From: Rhodoferax sp.
GTDB taxonomy: Bacteria; Pseudomonadota; Gammaproteobacteria; Burkholderiales; Burkholderiaceae_C
Assembly (NCBI RefSeq): GCF_028689295.1
Contig: NZ_JAQTWL010000012.1
Span: 33,870-97,869, forward strand
DNA length: 64,000 nucleotides
Direction of reading: 5' to 3'
Shown: positions 50,281-60,094 of the stretch, piece by piece
Layout: each line of letters starts with the position of its first letter
How positions within the stretch are numbered: the stretch's first letter is position 1
The notes under the pieces: generated by a model
What the model was told of the DNA's origin: nothing
The model's database searches: none
What the model saw: only the letters and a program-made list of their open reading frames with translations
Program-made: the position numbers and the translations under genes

Positions 50281-50667
50281 ATGGCAATCGGCTGGCTGAC
50301 CGTGTTGAAACTGGTGCCCTGGGGCGACGTGATTGAAAACGCGCCCAAGGTGGCGAGCGGGGCCAAAAAACTCTGGCAAAGTGTCGGTAAAAAAACCGTG
50401 CCCGTCGCCCCCGCAACCTCGGTGCAAGCCGTGGCGGGTTCGCCCGCACCGACGCTGGCCGCCTTGCAGTCCCAAGTGTCCGAGCTGCAAGTGGCAGTGG
50501 CCGACCTGCACCAGCAAATGCTGGCGTCGAGCGAGCTGATCCAGTCGCTGGCCGATCAAAATGCGCAACTCGTCAAGCGGGTCGAACTCAACCGGGTGCG
50601 CCTGCTGTGGCTGGCGGCCTGCCTGCTGGTCGTGACAGGGCTGCTGATCGCCCGGGCTGTGATGTAG
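50281..50667 (+). CDS. Small membrane protein of unknown function, stop codon supplied by a REP element
   Basis: This is a 128-residue protein with a good ribosome binding site (AAGGAG) and start at 50281. It begins MAIGWLTVLKLVPWGDVIENAPKV, quoted here as LTVLKLVPWGDVIENAPKV. An Ala/Pro-rich stretch is followed by a coiled coil (about 62-100, LQSQVSELQVAVADLHQQML) and a single C-terminal membrane helix (about 105-125). It looks like a tail-anchored cytoplasmic coiled-coil protein. The last sense codons run into the REP at 50663 and the stop TAG is inside that repeat, so the original C-terminus may have been different. No function is recognised. Confidence 0.65.
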   Translation: MAIGWLTVLKLVPWGDVIENAPKVASGAKKLWQSVGKKTVPVAPATSVQAVAGSPAPTLAALQSQVSELQVAVADLHQQMLASSELIQSLADQNAQLVKRVELNRVRLLWLAACLLVVTGLLIARAVM

Positions 50668-50690
50668 GAGCGGCGCCCCCGCCGCGAATG
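50663..50690 (+). repeat. REP element, type A
   Basis: A 28-nt palindromic element: head TGTAGGAG, stem CGGCG/CGCCG extended to GCGGCG-CCCC-CGCCGC, tail GAATG. Its TAG at 50665-50667 is the stop codon of the preceding gene. It faces the type B copy at 50701 across 10 nt, forming an inverted REP pair. Confidence 0.85.
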
Positions 50691-50700
50691 TCTTCAAACC

Positions 50701-50727
50701 CTTCGTCGCGAGGGCGCGACTCCTACA
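50701..50727 (-). repeat. REP element, type B
   Basis: On the minus strand it has the same head TGTAGGAG as type A but stem GTCGCG-CCCT-CGCGAC and tail GAAG. Both strands of the stem have changed together relative to type A. Its TAG (50725-50723) is the stop codon of the PadR gene on the minus strand. Confidence 0.85.
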
Positions 50728-51250
50728 ACACTTCAATCATCTCCCGCGCCCAAGCGATCGAATTTTCCTCGTACAAAATTCCTTTCTTCAAAATCATGTG
50801 GTGAATGCGCGCAGCGCGTGAAAGCTTGCCGGGTTCGGCAAAATCGCGTTGCTCGATCCCGCGGTAAAGCGCCAGTTTCTGTTCATGCAGCGCAATGCGG
50901 CGCTCCAGTTCGGGGGCCAGCCCCAGCGAGCCTAAAGCGGCATCGGCGCGCAGGCGCACCATGAATTCGTCGCGCAAATCCATCGCAGCCGACGGCTCGG
51001 CGGCCCAGCGCAGCAGCTCTGCCTGTCCGGCGGGCAGCACGCAGTAGATGCGTTTACGGGTCTTGCCGGCATCGGGCGCGCTGGTTGACGCAATCCAGAG
51101 CGCCAATTCCATGCGAGCGAGTTCACGGTAAATCTGCTGGTGCGTGGCGTGCCAGAAGAAACCGATCGACTTGTCAAAGCGGCGTGCCAAGTCGTAACCG
51201 GATGATGATTTTTCCAGCAGGGAGGTCAGGAGCGCGTGTGACAAGGCCAT
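50723..51250 (-). CDS. PadR-family transcriptional regulator
   Basis: This is a 175-residue PadR/AphA-like regulator. The N-terminal winged helix is MALSHALLTSLLEKSSSGYDLARRF, cited as LLTSLLEKSSSGYDLA and ATHQQIYRELARME; the wing contains RKRIYCVLPAGQAELLRW. A C-terminal helical dimerisation domain follows. It is divergent from the fused dienoyl-CoA reductase/isomerase gene, with a palindrome between them, so it probably represses that gene and responds to an acyl-CoA or fatty acid. The stop codon lies in a REP element, so the last residues may not be ancestral. The start at 51250 was chosen on family N-terminus. Confidence 0.85.
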   Translation of the reverse strand: MALSHALLTSLLEKSSSGYDLARRFDKSIGFFWHATHQQIYRELARMELALWIASTSAPDAGKTRKRIYCVLPAGQAELLRWAAEPSAAMDLRDEFMVRLRADAALGSLGLAPELERRIALHEQKLALYRGIEQRDFAEPGKLSRAARIHHMILKKGILYEENSIAWAREMIEVL

Positions 51251-51264
51251 GGCAACGAGTCTAA

Positions 51265-54234
<2,970 letters not shown>

Positions 54235-54561
54235 CTAGATCAGCTGGCTGTCGCTGGCCAGGGCGTCGTCCAGGCGCTTGATGAGCTGACTGATTTTGAC
54301 GCTTTCATCGGGCTGCAATAGTGCGCCACCAGATGCCGCCTGGGGTGCCGTTGGCGCGCCGCCGGCCTCTGGCGTGTCAAAGGCCAGGTTGAGCGCCGCC
54401 AGCACGGCGATGCGGTCACGCGCGCGCACCTTGCCGGCTTCGCGTATCTTGCACATGGCGTCGTCCACGCGGGCCACCACGTTCAGCAACCGCGCCTCGC
54501 CGCCTTCCGGGCAGCCGAGCAAATAGCTCTGCCCCATGATGTGGACCTCGAGCTGCTTCAT
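54235..54561 (-). CDS. zapA: Cell division protein ZapA
   Basis: ZapA binds and bundles FtsZ protofilaments at the division ring. It has 108 residues. The N-terminal beta-alpha domain (QLEVHIMGQSYLLGCPEGGE) and the C-terminal coiled coil are typical, with a low-complexity Ala/Gly/Pro insert between them. Its stop codon abuts the stop of the fused fadH gene with no gap. It overlaps the ZapB-like gene by 4 nt. No 6S RNA gene, often found after zapA, is present because the downstream gene is immediately adjacent. Confidence 0.9.
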   Translation of the reverse strand: MKQLEVHIMGQSYLLGCPEGGEARLLNVVARVDDAMCKIREAGKVRARDRIAVLAALNLAFDTPEAGGAPTAPQAASGGALLQPDESVKISQLIKRLDDALASDSQLI

Positions 54562-54794
54562 ACGGAACCTCCGGCGCCGTTCAAGGGGGCTGAACCAGCC
54601 CCGGGCAAGCGCGCCAGCAGCGCATCGACGCGCGCCCGGGCTGCGCTCAGACGCGACTTGAGGGAATCGCGCTCCTGCGACAGCATCTCGATTTCCTTGT
54701 AAAGCAGGGCATTGGTGCGGTTGAGCTCTTCGTGGCGCAACAGCAGGCGCTCAACCCGCTCGGCAATTTGGTCAATGGGTGACTGGTCTGGCAT
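54558..54794 (-). CDS. ZapB-like small coiled-coil protein (TIGR02449-like)
   Basis: This is a 78-residue protein, nearly all one coiled coil (DQIAERVERLLLRHEEL, LYKEIEMLSQERDSLKSRLS), ending in a short Pro/Gly tail. Small coiled-coil genes of this type precede zapA in many proteobacteria and are related to ZapB. The start at 54794 (MPDQSPIDQIAERV) is preferred; the frame runs further upstream into the shared promoter region. Its ATGA overlap with zapA points to coupled expression. Confidence 0.75.
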   Translation of the reverse strand: MPDQSPIDQIAERVERLLLRHEELNRTNALLYKEIEMLSQERDSLKSRLSAARARVDALLARLPGAGSAPLNGAGGSV

Positions 54795-54822
54795 AGACGT
54801 GGATTGTAGGATTCTGGCGCAG

Positions 54823-54852
54823 CATTTTAATGACCAAACAGTTATTAAAATG
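54823..54852. promoter_or_regulatory. Palindromic operator upstream of the RND efflux genes
   Basis: Arms CATTTTAAT (54823-54831) and ATTAAAATG (54844-54852) are perfect inverses; including the inner A-C/G-T pairs, 11 of the 12 outer pairs of this 30-bp element match. It sits 50 nt before the adaptor start in the 107-nt divergent region. The size and symmetry fit a TetR-type repressor site, though no such gene is adjacent. Confidence 0.5.
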
Positions 54853-54901
54853 TGCGCGAGAATCAACGAAGACAAGAACAAATCAAGAGGGACGAAAGCT
54901 C

Positions 54902-56044
54902 ATGCGCAACGCTACCGGTTTTAAAGTGATCTGGCTGATGGCGCTCGCGGCCATCCTGGCCGCCTGCTCCAAGCAGGCACCGCCCGCCGAGCCGATTCGC
55001 GCCGTCAAAGTGGTCACCGTTGGCGTGCAAGGCGCGAACAGCACGCTGGAATACGCCGGCGAGGTGCGCGCCAGGGTCGAATCAAAGCTCGGCTTTCGCG
55101 TGGGTGGCAAGCTGCTGGAGCGCCCGGCCGAAGCGGGCCAGCGCGTCAAGGCCGGGCAGTTGCTGGCCCGCCTCGATGCGCAAGACCTCACGCTGGCCAC
55201 CGATGCGGCCCGCGCCCAGGTAGCCGCCGCGCGCACCAGCCGCGACCTGGCGGCGGCAGACTTCAAGCGCTACACCGAACTCAAGAGTCAGGGTTTCATC
55301 GGCGGCGCCGAACTGGAGCGACGCGAGGCCGTTTCCAAGTCCGCCCAGGCGCAACTCGACCAGGCGCAGGCGCAATTGTCGGCGCAGGGCAACCAGGCCG
55401 CATATGCCAGTTTGCATGCCGATGCCGCCGGCGTGGTCACAGCCGTGCTGGCCGAGCGCGGCCAGGTGGTGGCGGCCGGCGCCCCGGTGCTGCAGCTGGC
55501 CCACGACGGCGCGCGCGACGTGGTCTTTGCCGTGCCCGAAGACAAGGTGGCTGCCATCAAGGCGGGCACGCCAGCGCAGGTGCGTGTCTGGTCAACCGGC
55601 GCAACGCTGGCAGGGGTGGTGCGCGAAGTGGCCGCCAGCGCCGACCCCGTCACCCGCACTTTCAGCGTCAAGGTCGCCCTGCAAGCCAAAGACGATCTGG
55701 CGCTGGGCAGCACGGTGTCGGTGCTGCCGCGGTCGCTGCAACATGTCGGCGCGCCGGTCATCAAGCTGCCCACCAGCGCGCTGTGGCAGCAGGGCCAAGT
55801 CAGCGCCGTCTGGGTGCTCGATCCCGCCAGCATGACCGTCAAGCCGCAGACGGTGCAAATTGCCACCGCCGACGGCAACGATGTGATCGTGTCGGGCGGC
55901 CTGCAGCCGGGCATGCAGGTGGTGGTGGTCGGTGTGCATGTGCTGGCGCCGGGCCAAAAGGTCACGCGCTACCAGGCCGACACCTCGATCGACACCACCA
56001 GTCGGGCGCAAACCGTGCCCGGCAATGTGGCACCAGCCCGGTGA
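54902..56044 (+). CDS. RND efflux periplasmic adaptor (membrane fusion lipoprotein)
   Basis: This is a 380-residue HlyD/AcrA-type adaptor. A lipoprotein signal ends in LAACS (lipidated Cys at about 21). The lipoyl/barrel-sandwich halves are FRVGGKLLERPAEAGQRVKAG and LHADAAGVVTAVLAERGQVV, separated by an alpha-hairpin (about 95-165). Beta-barrel and membrane-proximal domains follow. The start at 54902 has GGGACG upstream. It is followed 7 nt later by the permease. No outer-membrane factor is encoded here, so a shared TolC-like channel is likely. Confidence 0.9.
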   Translation: MRNATGFKVIWLMALAAILAACSKQAPPAEPIRAVKVVTVGVQGANSTLEYAGEVRARVESKLGFRVGGKLLERPAEAGQRVKAGQLLARLDAQDLTLATDAARAQVAAARTSRDLAAADFKRYTELKSQGFIGGAELERREAVSKSAQAQLDQAQAQLSAQGNQAAYASLHADAAGVVTAVLAERGQVVAAGAPVLQLAHDGARDVVFAVPEDKVAAIKAGTPAQVRVWSTGATLAGVVREVAASADPVTRTFSVKVALQAKDDLALGSTVSVLPRSLQHVGAPVIKLPTSALWQQGQVSAVWVLDPASMTVKPQTVQIATADGNDVIVSGGLQPGMQVVVVGVHVLAPGQKVTRYQADTSIDTTSRAQTVPGNVAPAR

Positions 56045-56051
56045 ACCGCGC

Positions 56052-59000
56052 ATGAGCGAAACCCACCTGCAACCTGAAAAAGGTTTCAACCTGTCGCGCT
56101 GGGCCATCGAACATGCGCCGCTGACGCGGTTTTTGATGATTGTGCTGATGCTGCTGGGCGCCGCCAGCTACTTCTCGCTCGGCCAGGACGAAGACCCGCC
56201 GTTCACCTTTCGGGCCATGGTGGTGCACGCCTACTGGCCCGGCGCCAGTGCCCAGCAAATGGCCGAGCAGGTCACCGACAAGCTCGAGCGCACGCTGCAG
56301 GAGGTGCCTTACGCCGACAAAATCCGCAGCTACTCCAAGCCGGGCGAGAGCCACATCATTTTCCAGATCAAGGACTACGCCCGCGGCGCCGAGGTGGCCA
56401 ATGTCTGGTACCAGGTGCGCAAAAAGATCGGCGACATGCGCGCCACCTTGCCGCAAGGCGTGGTGGGGCCGCTGTTCAACGACGATTTCGGCGATGTCTA
56501 TGGCGTCATTTATGCGTTGCAGGCGCCCGGCTTCAGCTACGCCGAGGTCAAGACCTTTGCCGACGAGGTGCGCCAGCAACTGCTGCGCGTGCCCGACGTG
56601 GCCAAGGTCGAACTGTTTGGCGTGCAAGACGAAAAGCTGTTCATCGAAATCTCGCAAAAGCGCCTGGCGCAGCTCGGACTTGACCTCGACGCGGTGCTGG
56701 CCCAGCTGAACCAGCAAAACGCGGTGGTTTCGGCGGGCAGCGTGCAAACCCCGCTCGACGTGGTGCAGGTGCGCGTGGCCGGCCAGTTCAAGGCGGTGCA
56801 AGACCTGCGCGCCATGCCAATCCGTGCCGGCAACCGCCAGCTGCGCCTGGGCGACATTGCCGAGATCAAGCGTGACTATGTCGATCCGCCCGCAGTCAAG
56901 GTGCATTTTCAGGGCGAGGAAGTGATTGCGCTCGGCGTCTCGATGAGCAAGGGCGGCGACATCATCGCGCTGGGCAAGGCCTTGACGGAAGCCGTGCGGC
57001 ACATTGAAACAAGCTTGCCGCTGGGCGTCAGCCTGGGGCAGATCCAGGACCAGCCAAAGTCCGTCGCAAGCTCGGTCAACGAATTTGTCAAGGTGCTGAT
57101 CGAGGCGGTGGCGATTGTGCTGGCGGTGAGCTTCATCAGCCTCGGGCTGCACAAGCGCGCGGGTCGCCAGCCGCTGTGGCGCCGCTGGACGCTCGACGCG
57201 CGCCCCGGCCTGGTGGTGGGCATCACCATTCCGCTGGTCATGGCCATGACCTTTCTGGCCATGAGCTACTGGGGCATCGGCCTGCACAAAATTTCGCTCG
57301 GCTCGCTGATCATTGCACTGGGCCTGCTGGTGGACGACGCCATCATTGCGGTGGAAATGATGGTGCGCAAGATGGAAGAGGGCTATGACAAGGTGCGCGC
57401 TGCCACCTTCGCCTACGAGATCACCGCCATGCCCATGCTCACCGGCACACTCATCACCGCCACCGGCTTCCTGCCCATCGGCATGGCCAAAAGCACGACC
57501 GGCGAATACACCTTTGCGATTTTTGCGGTCACGGTGATCGCGCTGGTTCTGAGCTGGATCGTGTCGGTCTATTTTGTGCCTTACCTGGGCACGCGCCTGC
57601 TCAAGGCGCCGCCGCATGTGCTGGCCGCGGACCAGGCGCCAGAGGCGGGCCAGGCGCACGCGCATGACATGTACGACACGCCTTTTTACCGCGCCTTTCA
57701 ACGCGCCGTGAACGGCTGCATCCGCCACCGCTGGCTCACCATCGGCGCCACCGTGGCGCTGTTCGGCCTGGGTCTGGTCGGCATGAGCCAGGTGCAGCAG
57801 CAGTTTTTCCCCGATTCGAGCCGGCCCGAGCTGACCATCGAACTGTGGTCGCCCGAAGGCACCTCCTTTGCCGCCACCGAAGGCGTGGCCAAACGCGTCG
57901 AGCAACGCCTGATGGCTGAGCCCGGCGTGGCCACGGTCACGCAGTGGATCGGCTCCGGCGTGCCGCGCTTCTATTTGCCGCTGGAGCAGGTGTTCCCGCA
58001 AACCAATGTGTCGCAGCTGATCCTGCTGCCCAAAGACTTGTCCGCGCGTGAGCGGCTGCGGCACCAGTTGCCCGTCTTGCTGGCGCAGGAGTTCCCCGAG
58101 GTGCGCGGCCGCGTCAAGCTGCTGGCCAACGGCCCGCCGGTGCCTTACCCGGTGCAGTTTCGCGTGATCGGGCTCGACCCGCTGCTGCTGCGCGAGCGCG
58201 CCGACGAGGTCAAGGCCTTCATGCGGCAAAGTGCCAACACGCGCGGCGTCAACGACAACTGGAACGAATCCATCAAGGTCATGCGCCTCGAGGTGGACCA
58301 GGACAAGGCGCGCGCGCTGGGCGTCTCCAGCCAGTCGATCGCGCAGGCCGCCAAAACCATCCTCAGCGGCACCACCGTGGGCCAGTACCGCGAGGGCGAT
58401 AAGCTCATCGACATGGTGCTGCGCCAGCCGCAGGGCGAGCGCAGTGCCATCACCGACATTGCCAACGCCTACCTGCCCACCGCAGCGGGCCGCTCGATCC
58501 CGCTCACGCAAATCGCCAAACCCGTGTTCACCTGGGAGCCCGGCGTGATGTGGCGCGAGGGCCGCGACTACGCCATCACCGTGCAAAGCGACATTGTCGA
58601 GGGCCTGCAGGGCGCCACCGTCACTGCCGAGCTGCTGCCCGAGCTCAAACGCCTGGAAGCCGAGTGGGCGCAAGCCGGGCAGGGCGATTACCGCATCGAG
58701 GTGGCCGGCGCCGTGGCTGAAAGCGCCAAGGGCTCGTCGAGCATCGTGGCGGGCATTCCGGTCATGCTGTTCATCACCTTCACACTGCTGATGCTGCAAC
58801 TGCACAGCTTTAGCCGCGCCGTGCTGGTGTTCCTGACCGGGCCGCTCGGCCTGGCCGGCGTGGCCGGGGCGCTGCTGCTGCTGAACCGCCCGTTCGGCTT
58901 TGTCGCCTTGCTGGGCGTGATTGCGCTGATGGGCATGATCCAGCGCAACTCGGTCATCCTGATCGACCAGATCGAGCAGGACCGCGCCCGTGGCGTGCTG

Positions 59001-59222
59001 GCCTGGGACGCCATTGTCGGCGCCGCCACGCGCCGCCTGCGCCCCATCGTGCTCACCGCCGCGGCCGCCGTGCTGGCCATGATCCCGCTCAGCCGCTCGG
59101 TGTTCTGGGGGCCGATGGCGGTGGCCATCATGGGCGGCCTGATCGTGGCCACGGTGCTCACGCTGCTGGCCCTGCCGGCCATGTACGCCGCCTGGTTCCG
59201 GGTCACGCCCGACAGCCGGTGA
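56052..59222 (+). CDS. RND efflux transporter permease
   Basis: This is a 1056-residue AcrB-superfamily pump that exchanges protons for substrates. The 12-helix, two-loop layout is apparent: a first helix at about 22-42 (FLMIVLMLLGAASYFSLG), a first large periplasmic loop, helices around 350-560 with the proton-relay Asp pair in GLLVDDAIIAVEMM, a second loop at about 580-870, and C-terminal helices with LLGVIALMGMIQRNSVILIDQIEQ. The N-terminus QDEDPPFTFRAMVV resembles the VexF/TriC-like group rather than AcrB itself. Substrates cannot be predicted. A tRNA gene follows. Confidence 0.92.
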   Translation: MSETHLQPEKGFNLSRWAIEHAPLTRFLMIVLMLLGAASYFSLGQDEDPPFTFRAMVVHAYWPGASAQQMAEQVTDKLERTLQEVPYADKIRSYSKPGESHIIFQIKDYARGAEVANVWYQVRKKIGDMRATLPQGVVGPLFNDDFGDVYGVIYALQAPGFSYAEVKTFADEVRQQLLRVPDVAKVELFGVQDEKLFIEISQKRLAQLGLDLDAVLAQLNQQNAVVSAGSVQTPLDVVQVRVAGQFKAVQDLRAMPIRAGNRQLRLGDIAEIKRDYVDPPAVKVHFQGEEVIALGVSMSKGGDIIALGKALTEAVRHIETSLPLGVSLGQIQDQPKSVASSVNEFVKVLIEAVAIVLAVSFISLGLHKRAGRQPLWRRWTLDARPGLVVGITIPLVMAMTFLAMSYWGIGLHKISLGSLIIALGLLVDDAIIAVEMMVRKMEEGYDKVRAATFAYEITAMPMLTGTLITATGFLPIGMAKSTTGEYTFAIFAVTVIALVLSWIVSVYFVPYLGTRLLKAPPHVLAADQAPEAGQAHAHDMYDTPFYRAFQRAVNGCIRHRWLTIGATVALFGLGLVGMSQVQQQFFPDSSRPELTIELWSPEGTSFAATEGVAKRVEQRLMAEPGVATVTQWIGSGVPRFYLPLEQVFPQTNVSQLILLPKDLSARERLRHQLPVLLAQEFPEVRGRVKLLANGPPVPYPVQFRVIGLDPLLLRERADEVKAFMRQSANTRGVNDNWNESIKVMRLEVDQDKARALGVSSQSIAQAAKTILSGTTVGQYREGDKLIDMVLRQPQGERSAITDIANAYLPTAAGRSIPLTQIAKPVFTWEPGVMWREGRDYAITVQSDIVEGLQGATVTAELLPELKRLEAEWAQAGQGDYRIEVAGAVAESAKGSSSIVAGIPVMLFITFTLLMLQLHSFSRAVLVFLTGPLGLAGVAGALLLLNRPFGFVALLGVIALMGMIQRNSVILIDQIEQDRARGVLAWDAIVGAATRRLRPIVLTAAAAVLAMIPLSRSVFWGPMAVAIMGGLIVATVLTLLALPAMYAAWFRVTPDSR

Positions 59223-59238
59223 GCGCCATCCGGCCGGT

Positions 59239-59244
59239 TAGAAT
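59239..59244 (+). promoter_or_regulatory. Possible -10 element of the tRNA-Leu gene
   Basis: TAGAAT, one base off consensus, lies 23 nt before the tRNA 5' end. No convincing -35 is seen 17 nt upstream. Confidence 0.35.
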
Positions 59245-59267
59245 CCGCCGCTGACCTAACAGCATCA

Positions 59268-59354
59268 GCGCGGGTGGCGAAATTGGTAGACGCACCAGGT
59301 TTAGGTCCTGACGCTGGCAACAGTGTGGGGGTTCGAGTCCCCCCCCGCGCACCA
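59268..59354 (+). tRNA. tRNA-Leu (anticodon UAG)
   Basis: An 87-nt type II tRNA with encoded CCA. Acceptor arms GCGCGGG and CCCGCGC pair fully. The D-arm reads TGGCGAAATTGGTAGACGC, the anticodon loop is TTTAGGT with anticodon TAG at 59302-59304, a variable arm CGCTGGCAACAGTG follows, and the T-loop is GTTCGAGTCC. It closely resembles E. coli tRNA-Leu(UAG). It stands at the border between the housekeeping and efflux genes and the polysaccharide genes. Confidence 0.95.
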
Positions 59355-59361
59355 CCCCGAT

Positions 59362-59389
59362 TTAATTGGAATCTGACCCCAATTAATTT
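59362..59389 (+). terminator. Hairpin downstream of tRNA-Leu
   Basis: TTAATTGG (59362-59369) pairs with CCAATTAA (59379-59386), followed by TTT. It could end the tRNA transcript. The loop and 3' arm include TCTGACCCCAATTA, a motif I associate with short dispersed palindromes in other proteobacteria, so it may instead be a small repeat element. Confidence 0.4.
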
Positions 59390-59493
59390 GCCGGGCCAGC
59401 CGAATCCTGAGCTAATTGCATGACAATAGGCGACGCATTATTGGCAAAAATATCACAGGGGGATGTGCAGTCAAAGGCCGCGCATTCAAAATC

Positions 59494-59994
59494 TTGAGTC
59501 ACATCTGGTATCTGGTTTACACCAAACCCAAACAGGAGTCGATCGCCCTGCTGAACTTGCAGCAACAGGGCTTTCATGCCTACCTGCCACTGTATAAAAA
59601 CTTCAAGAACTCCCCAGGCACCAGCTACCTCGGCTTCGAGGTCATGTTCCCGCGCTATGTGTTCTTTCGGCCCGCCAGTGCCGCGCAATCCATCGCGTCG
59701 GTCCGTTCCACGCGCGGCGTCATGTCGCTCGTCAGATTCGGCCATGAACCGGCGCTGGTCAAAAACGTCACCGTGCGAGCCATTCAGCAATTCGAGCAAC
59801 AAAGAAACAACGCTGAGCTGGCCGACATCAGCCCCCTGCAACCCGGCACGGCGGTGCGCTTCAAACACTCGGCCCTCAAAGGCATTCAGGGCCTGGTCAA
59901 GTCAGTCTCGAGCAAACGCGTTGCCGTCTTGCTGGAACTGCTTGGTCAGGATCAGCTGGTCCATGTGGACCACGGCCAGATCGAACTCATTTGA
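59494..59994 (+). CDS. rfaH: RfaH-like transcription antiterminator (NusG paralogue)
   Basis: RfaH is a specialised NusG paralogue that is recruited at ops sites, suppresses polarity in long surface-polysaccharide operons and recruits ribosomes. With the TTG at 59494 the protein has 166 residues, close to E. coli RfaH (162). The NGN domain begins HIWYLVYTKPKQESIAL and contains FPRYVFFRP and STRGVMSLVRFGHEPALV, which lines up with TRGVSHFVRFGASPAIV of E. coli RfaH. A KOW-like C-terminal domain follows (AVRFKHSALKGIQGLV). The start is uncertain; a TTG at 59416 would add 26 residues. An ops-like site lies downstream, before fcl. Confidence 0.85.
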   Translation: MSHIWYLVYTKPKQESIALLNLQQQGFHAYLPLYKNFKNSPGTSYLGFEVMFPRYVFFRPASAAQSIASVRSTRGVMSLVRFGHEPALVKNVTVRAIQQFEQQRNNAELADISPLQPGTAVRFKHSALKGIQGLVKSVSSKRVAVLLELLGQDQLVHVDHGQIELI

Positions 59995-60035
59995 CGCCAC
60001 GCCCGAACGGGGCAGGGTGGCAGAATAATAAAACG

Positions 60036-60065
60036 GTGGTTTTTGCCCCGAAAGGCATCAACCAC
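60036..60065 (+). other. RNA hairpin directly upstream of the ops-like site
   Basis: GTGGTT (60036-60041) pairs with AACCAC (60060-60065) and TGCC with GGCA, separated by a 2x2 internal loop and closed by CCGAAA. The hairpin ends where the ops-like sequence begins, a spacing that could place it about 10 nt behind a polymerase paused in ops. Confidence 0.4.
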
Positions 60066-60077
60066 TGCGGTAGCCTG
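60066..60077 (+). promoter_or_regulatory. ops-like RfaH recruitment site
   Basis: TGCGGTAGCCTG matches the E. coli ops element GGCGGTAGCGTG at 10 of 12 positions, including the whole CGGTAGC core. It lies 17 nt before the fcl start, 71 nt after the rfaH-like gene. No Shine-Dalgarno sequence precedes fcl (CCTATTTAAAAATG), as would fit RfaH-assisted ribosome recruitment. Confidence 0.6.
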
Positions 60078-60094
60078 CCCGATCCTATTTAAAA

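Noticed and set aside
54235..54240. 6S RNA gene next to zapA
   Set aside because: The stop of zapA directly abuts the stop of the convergent fused fadH gene; there is no room.
55962..58805. A 947-codon open frame on the minus strand across the RND permease
   Set aside because: It is an antisense shadow: His/Arg/Gln-rich with no domains, opposite an unmistakable transporter gene.
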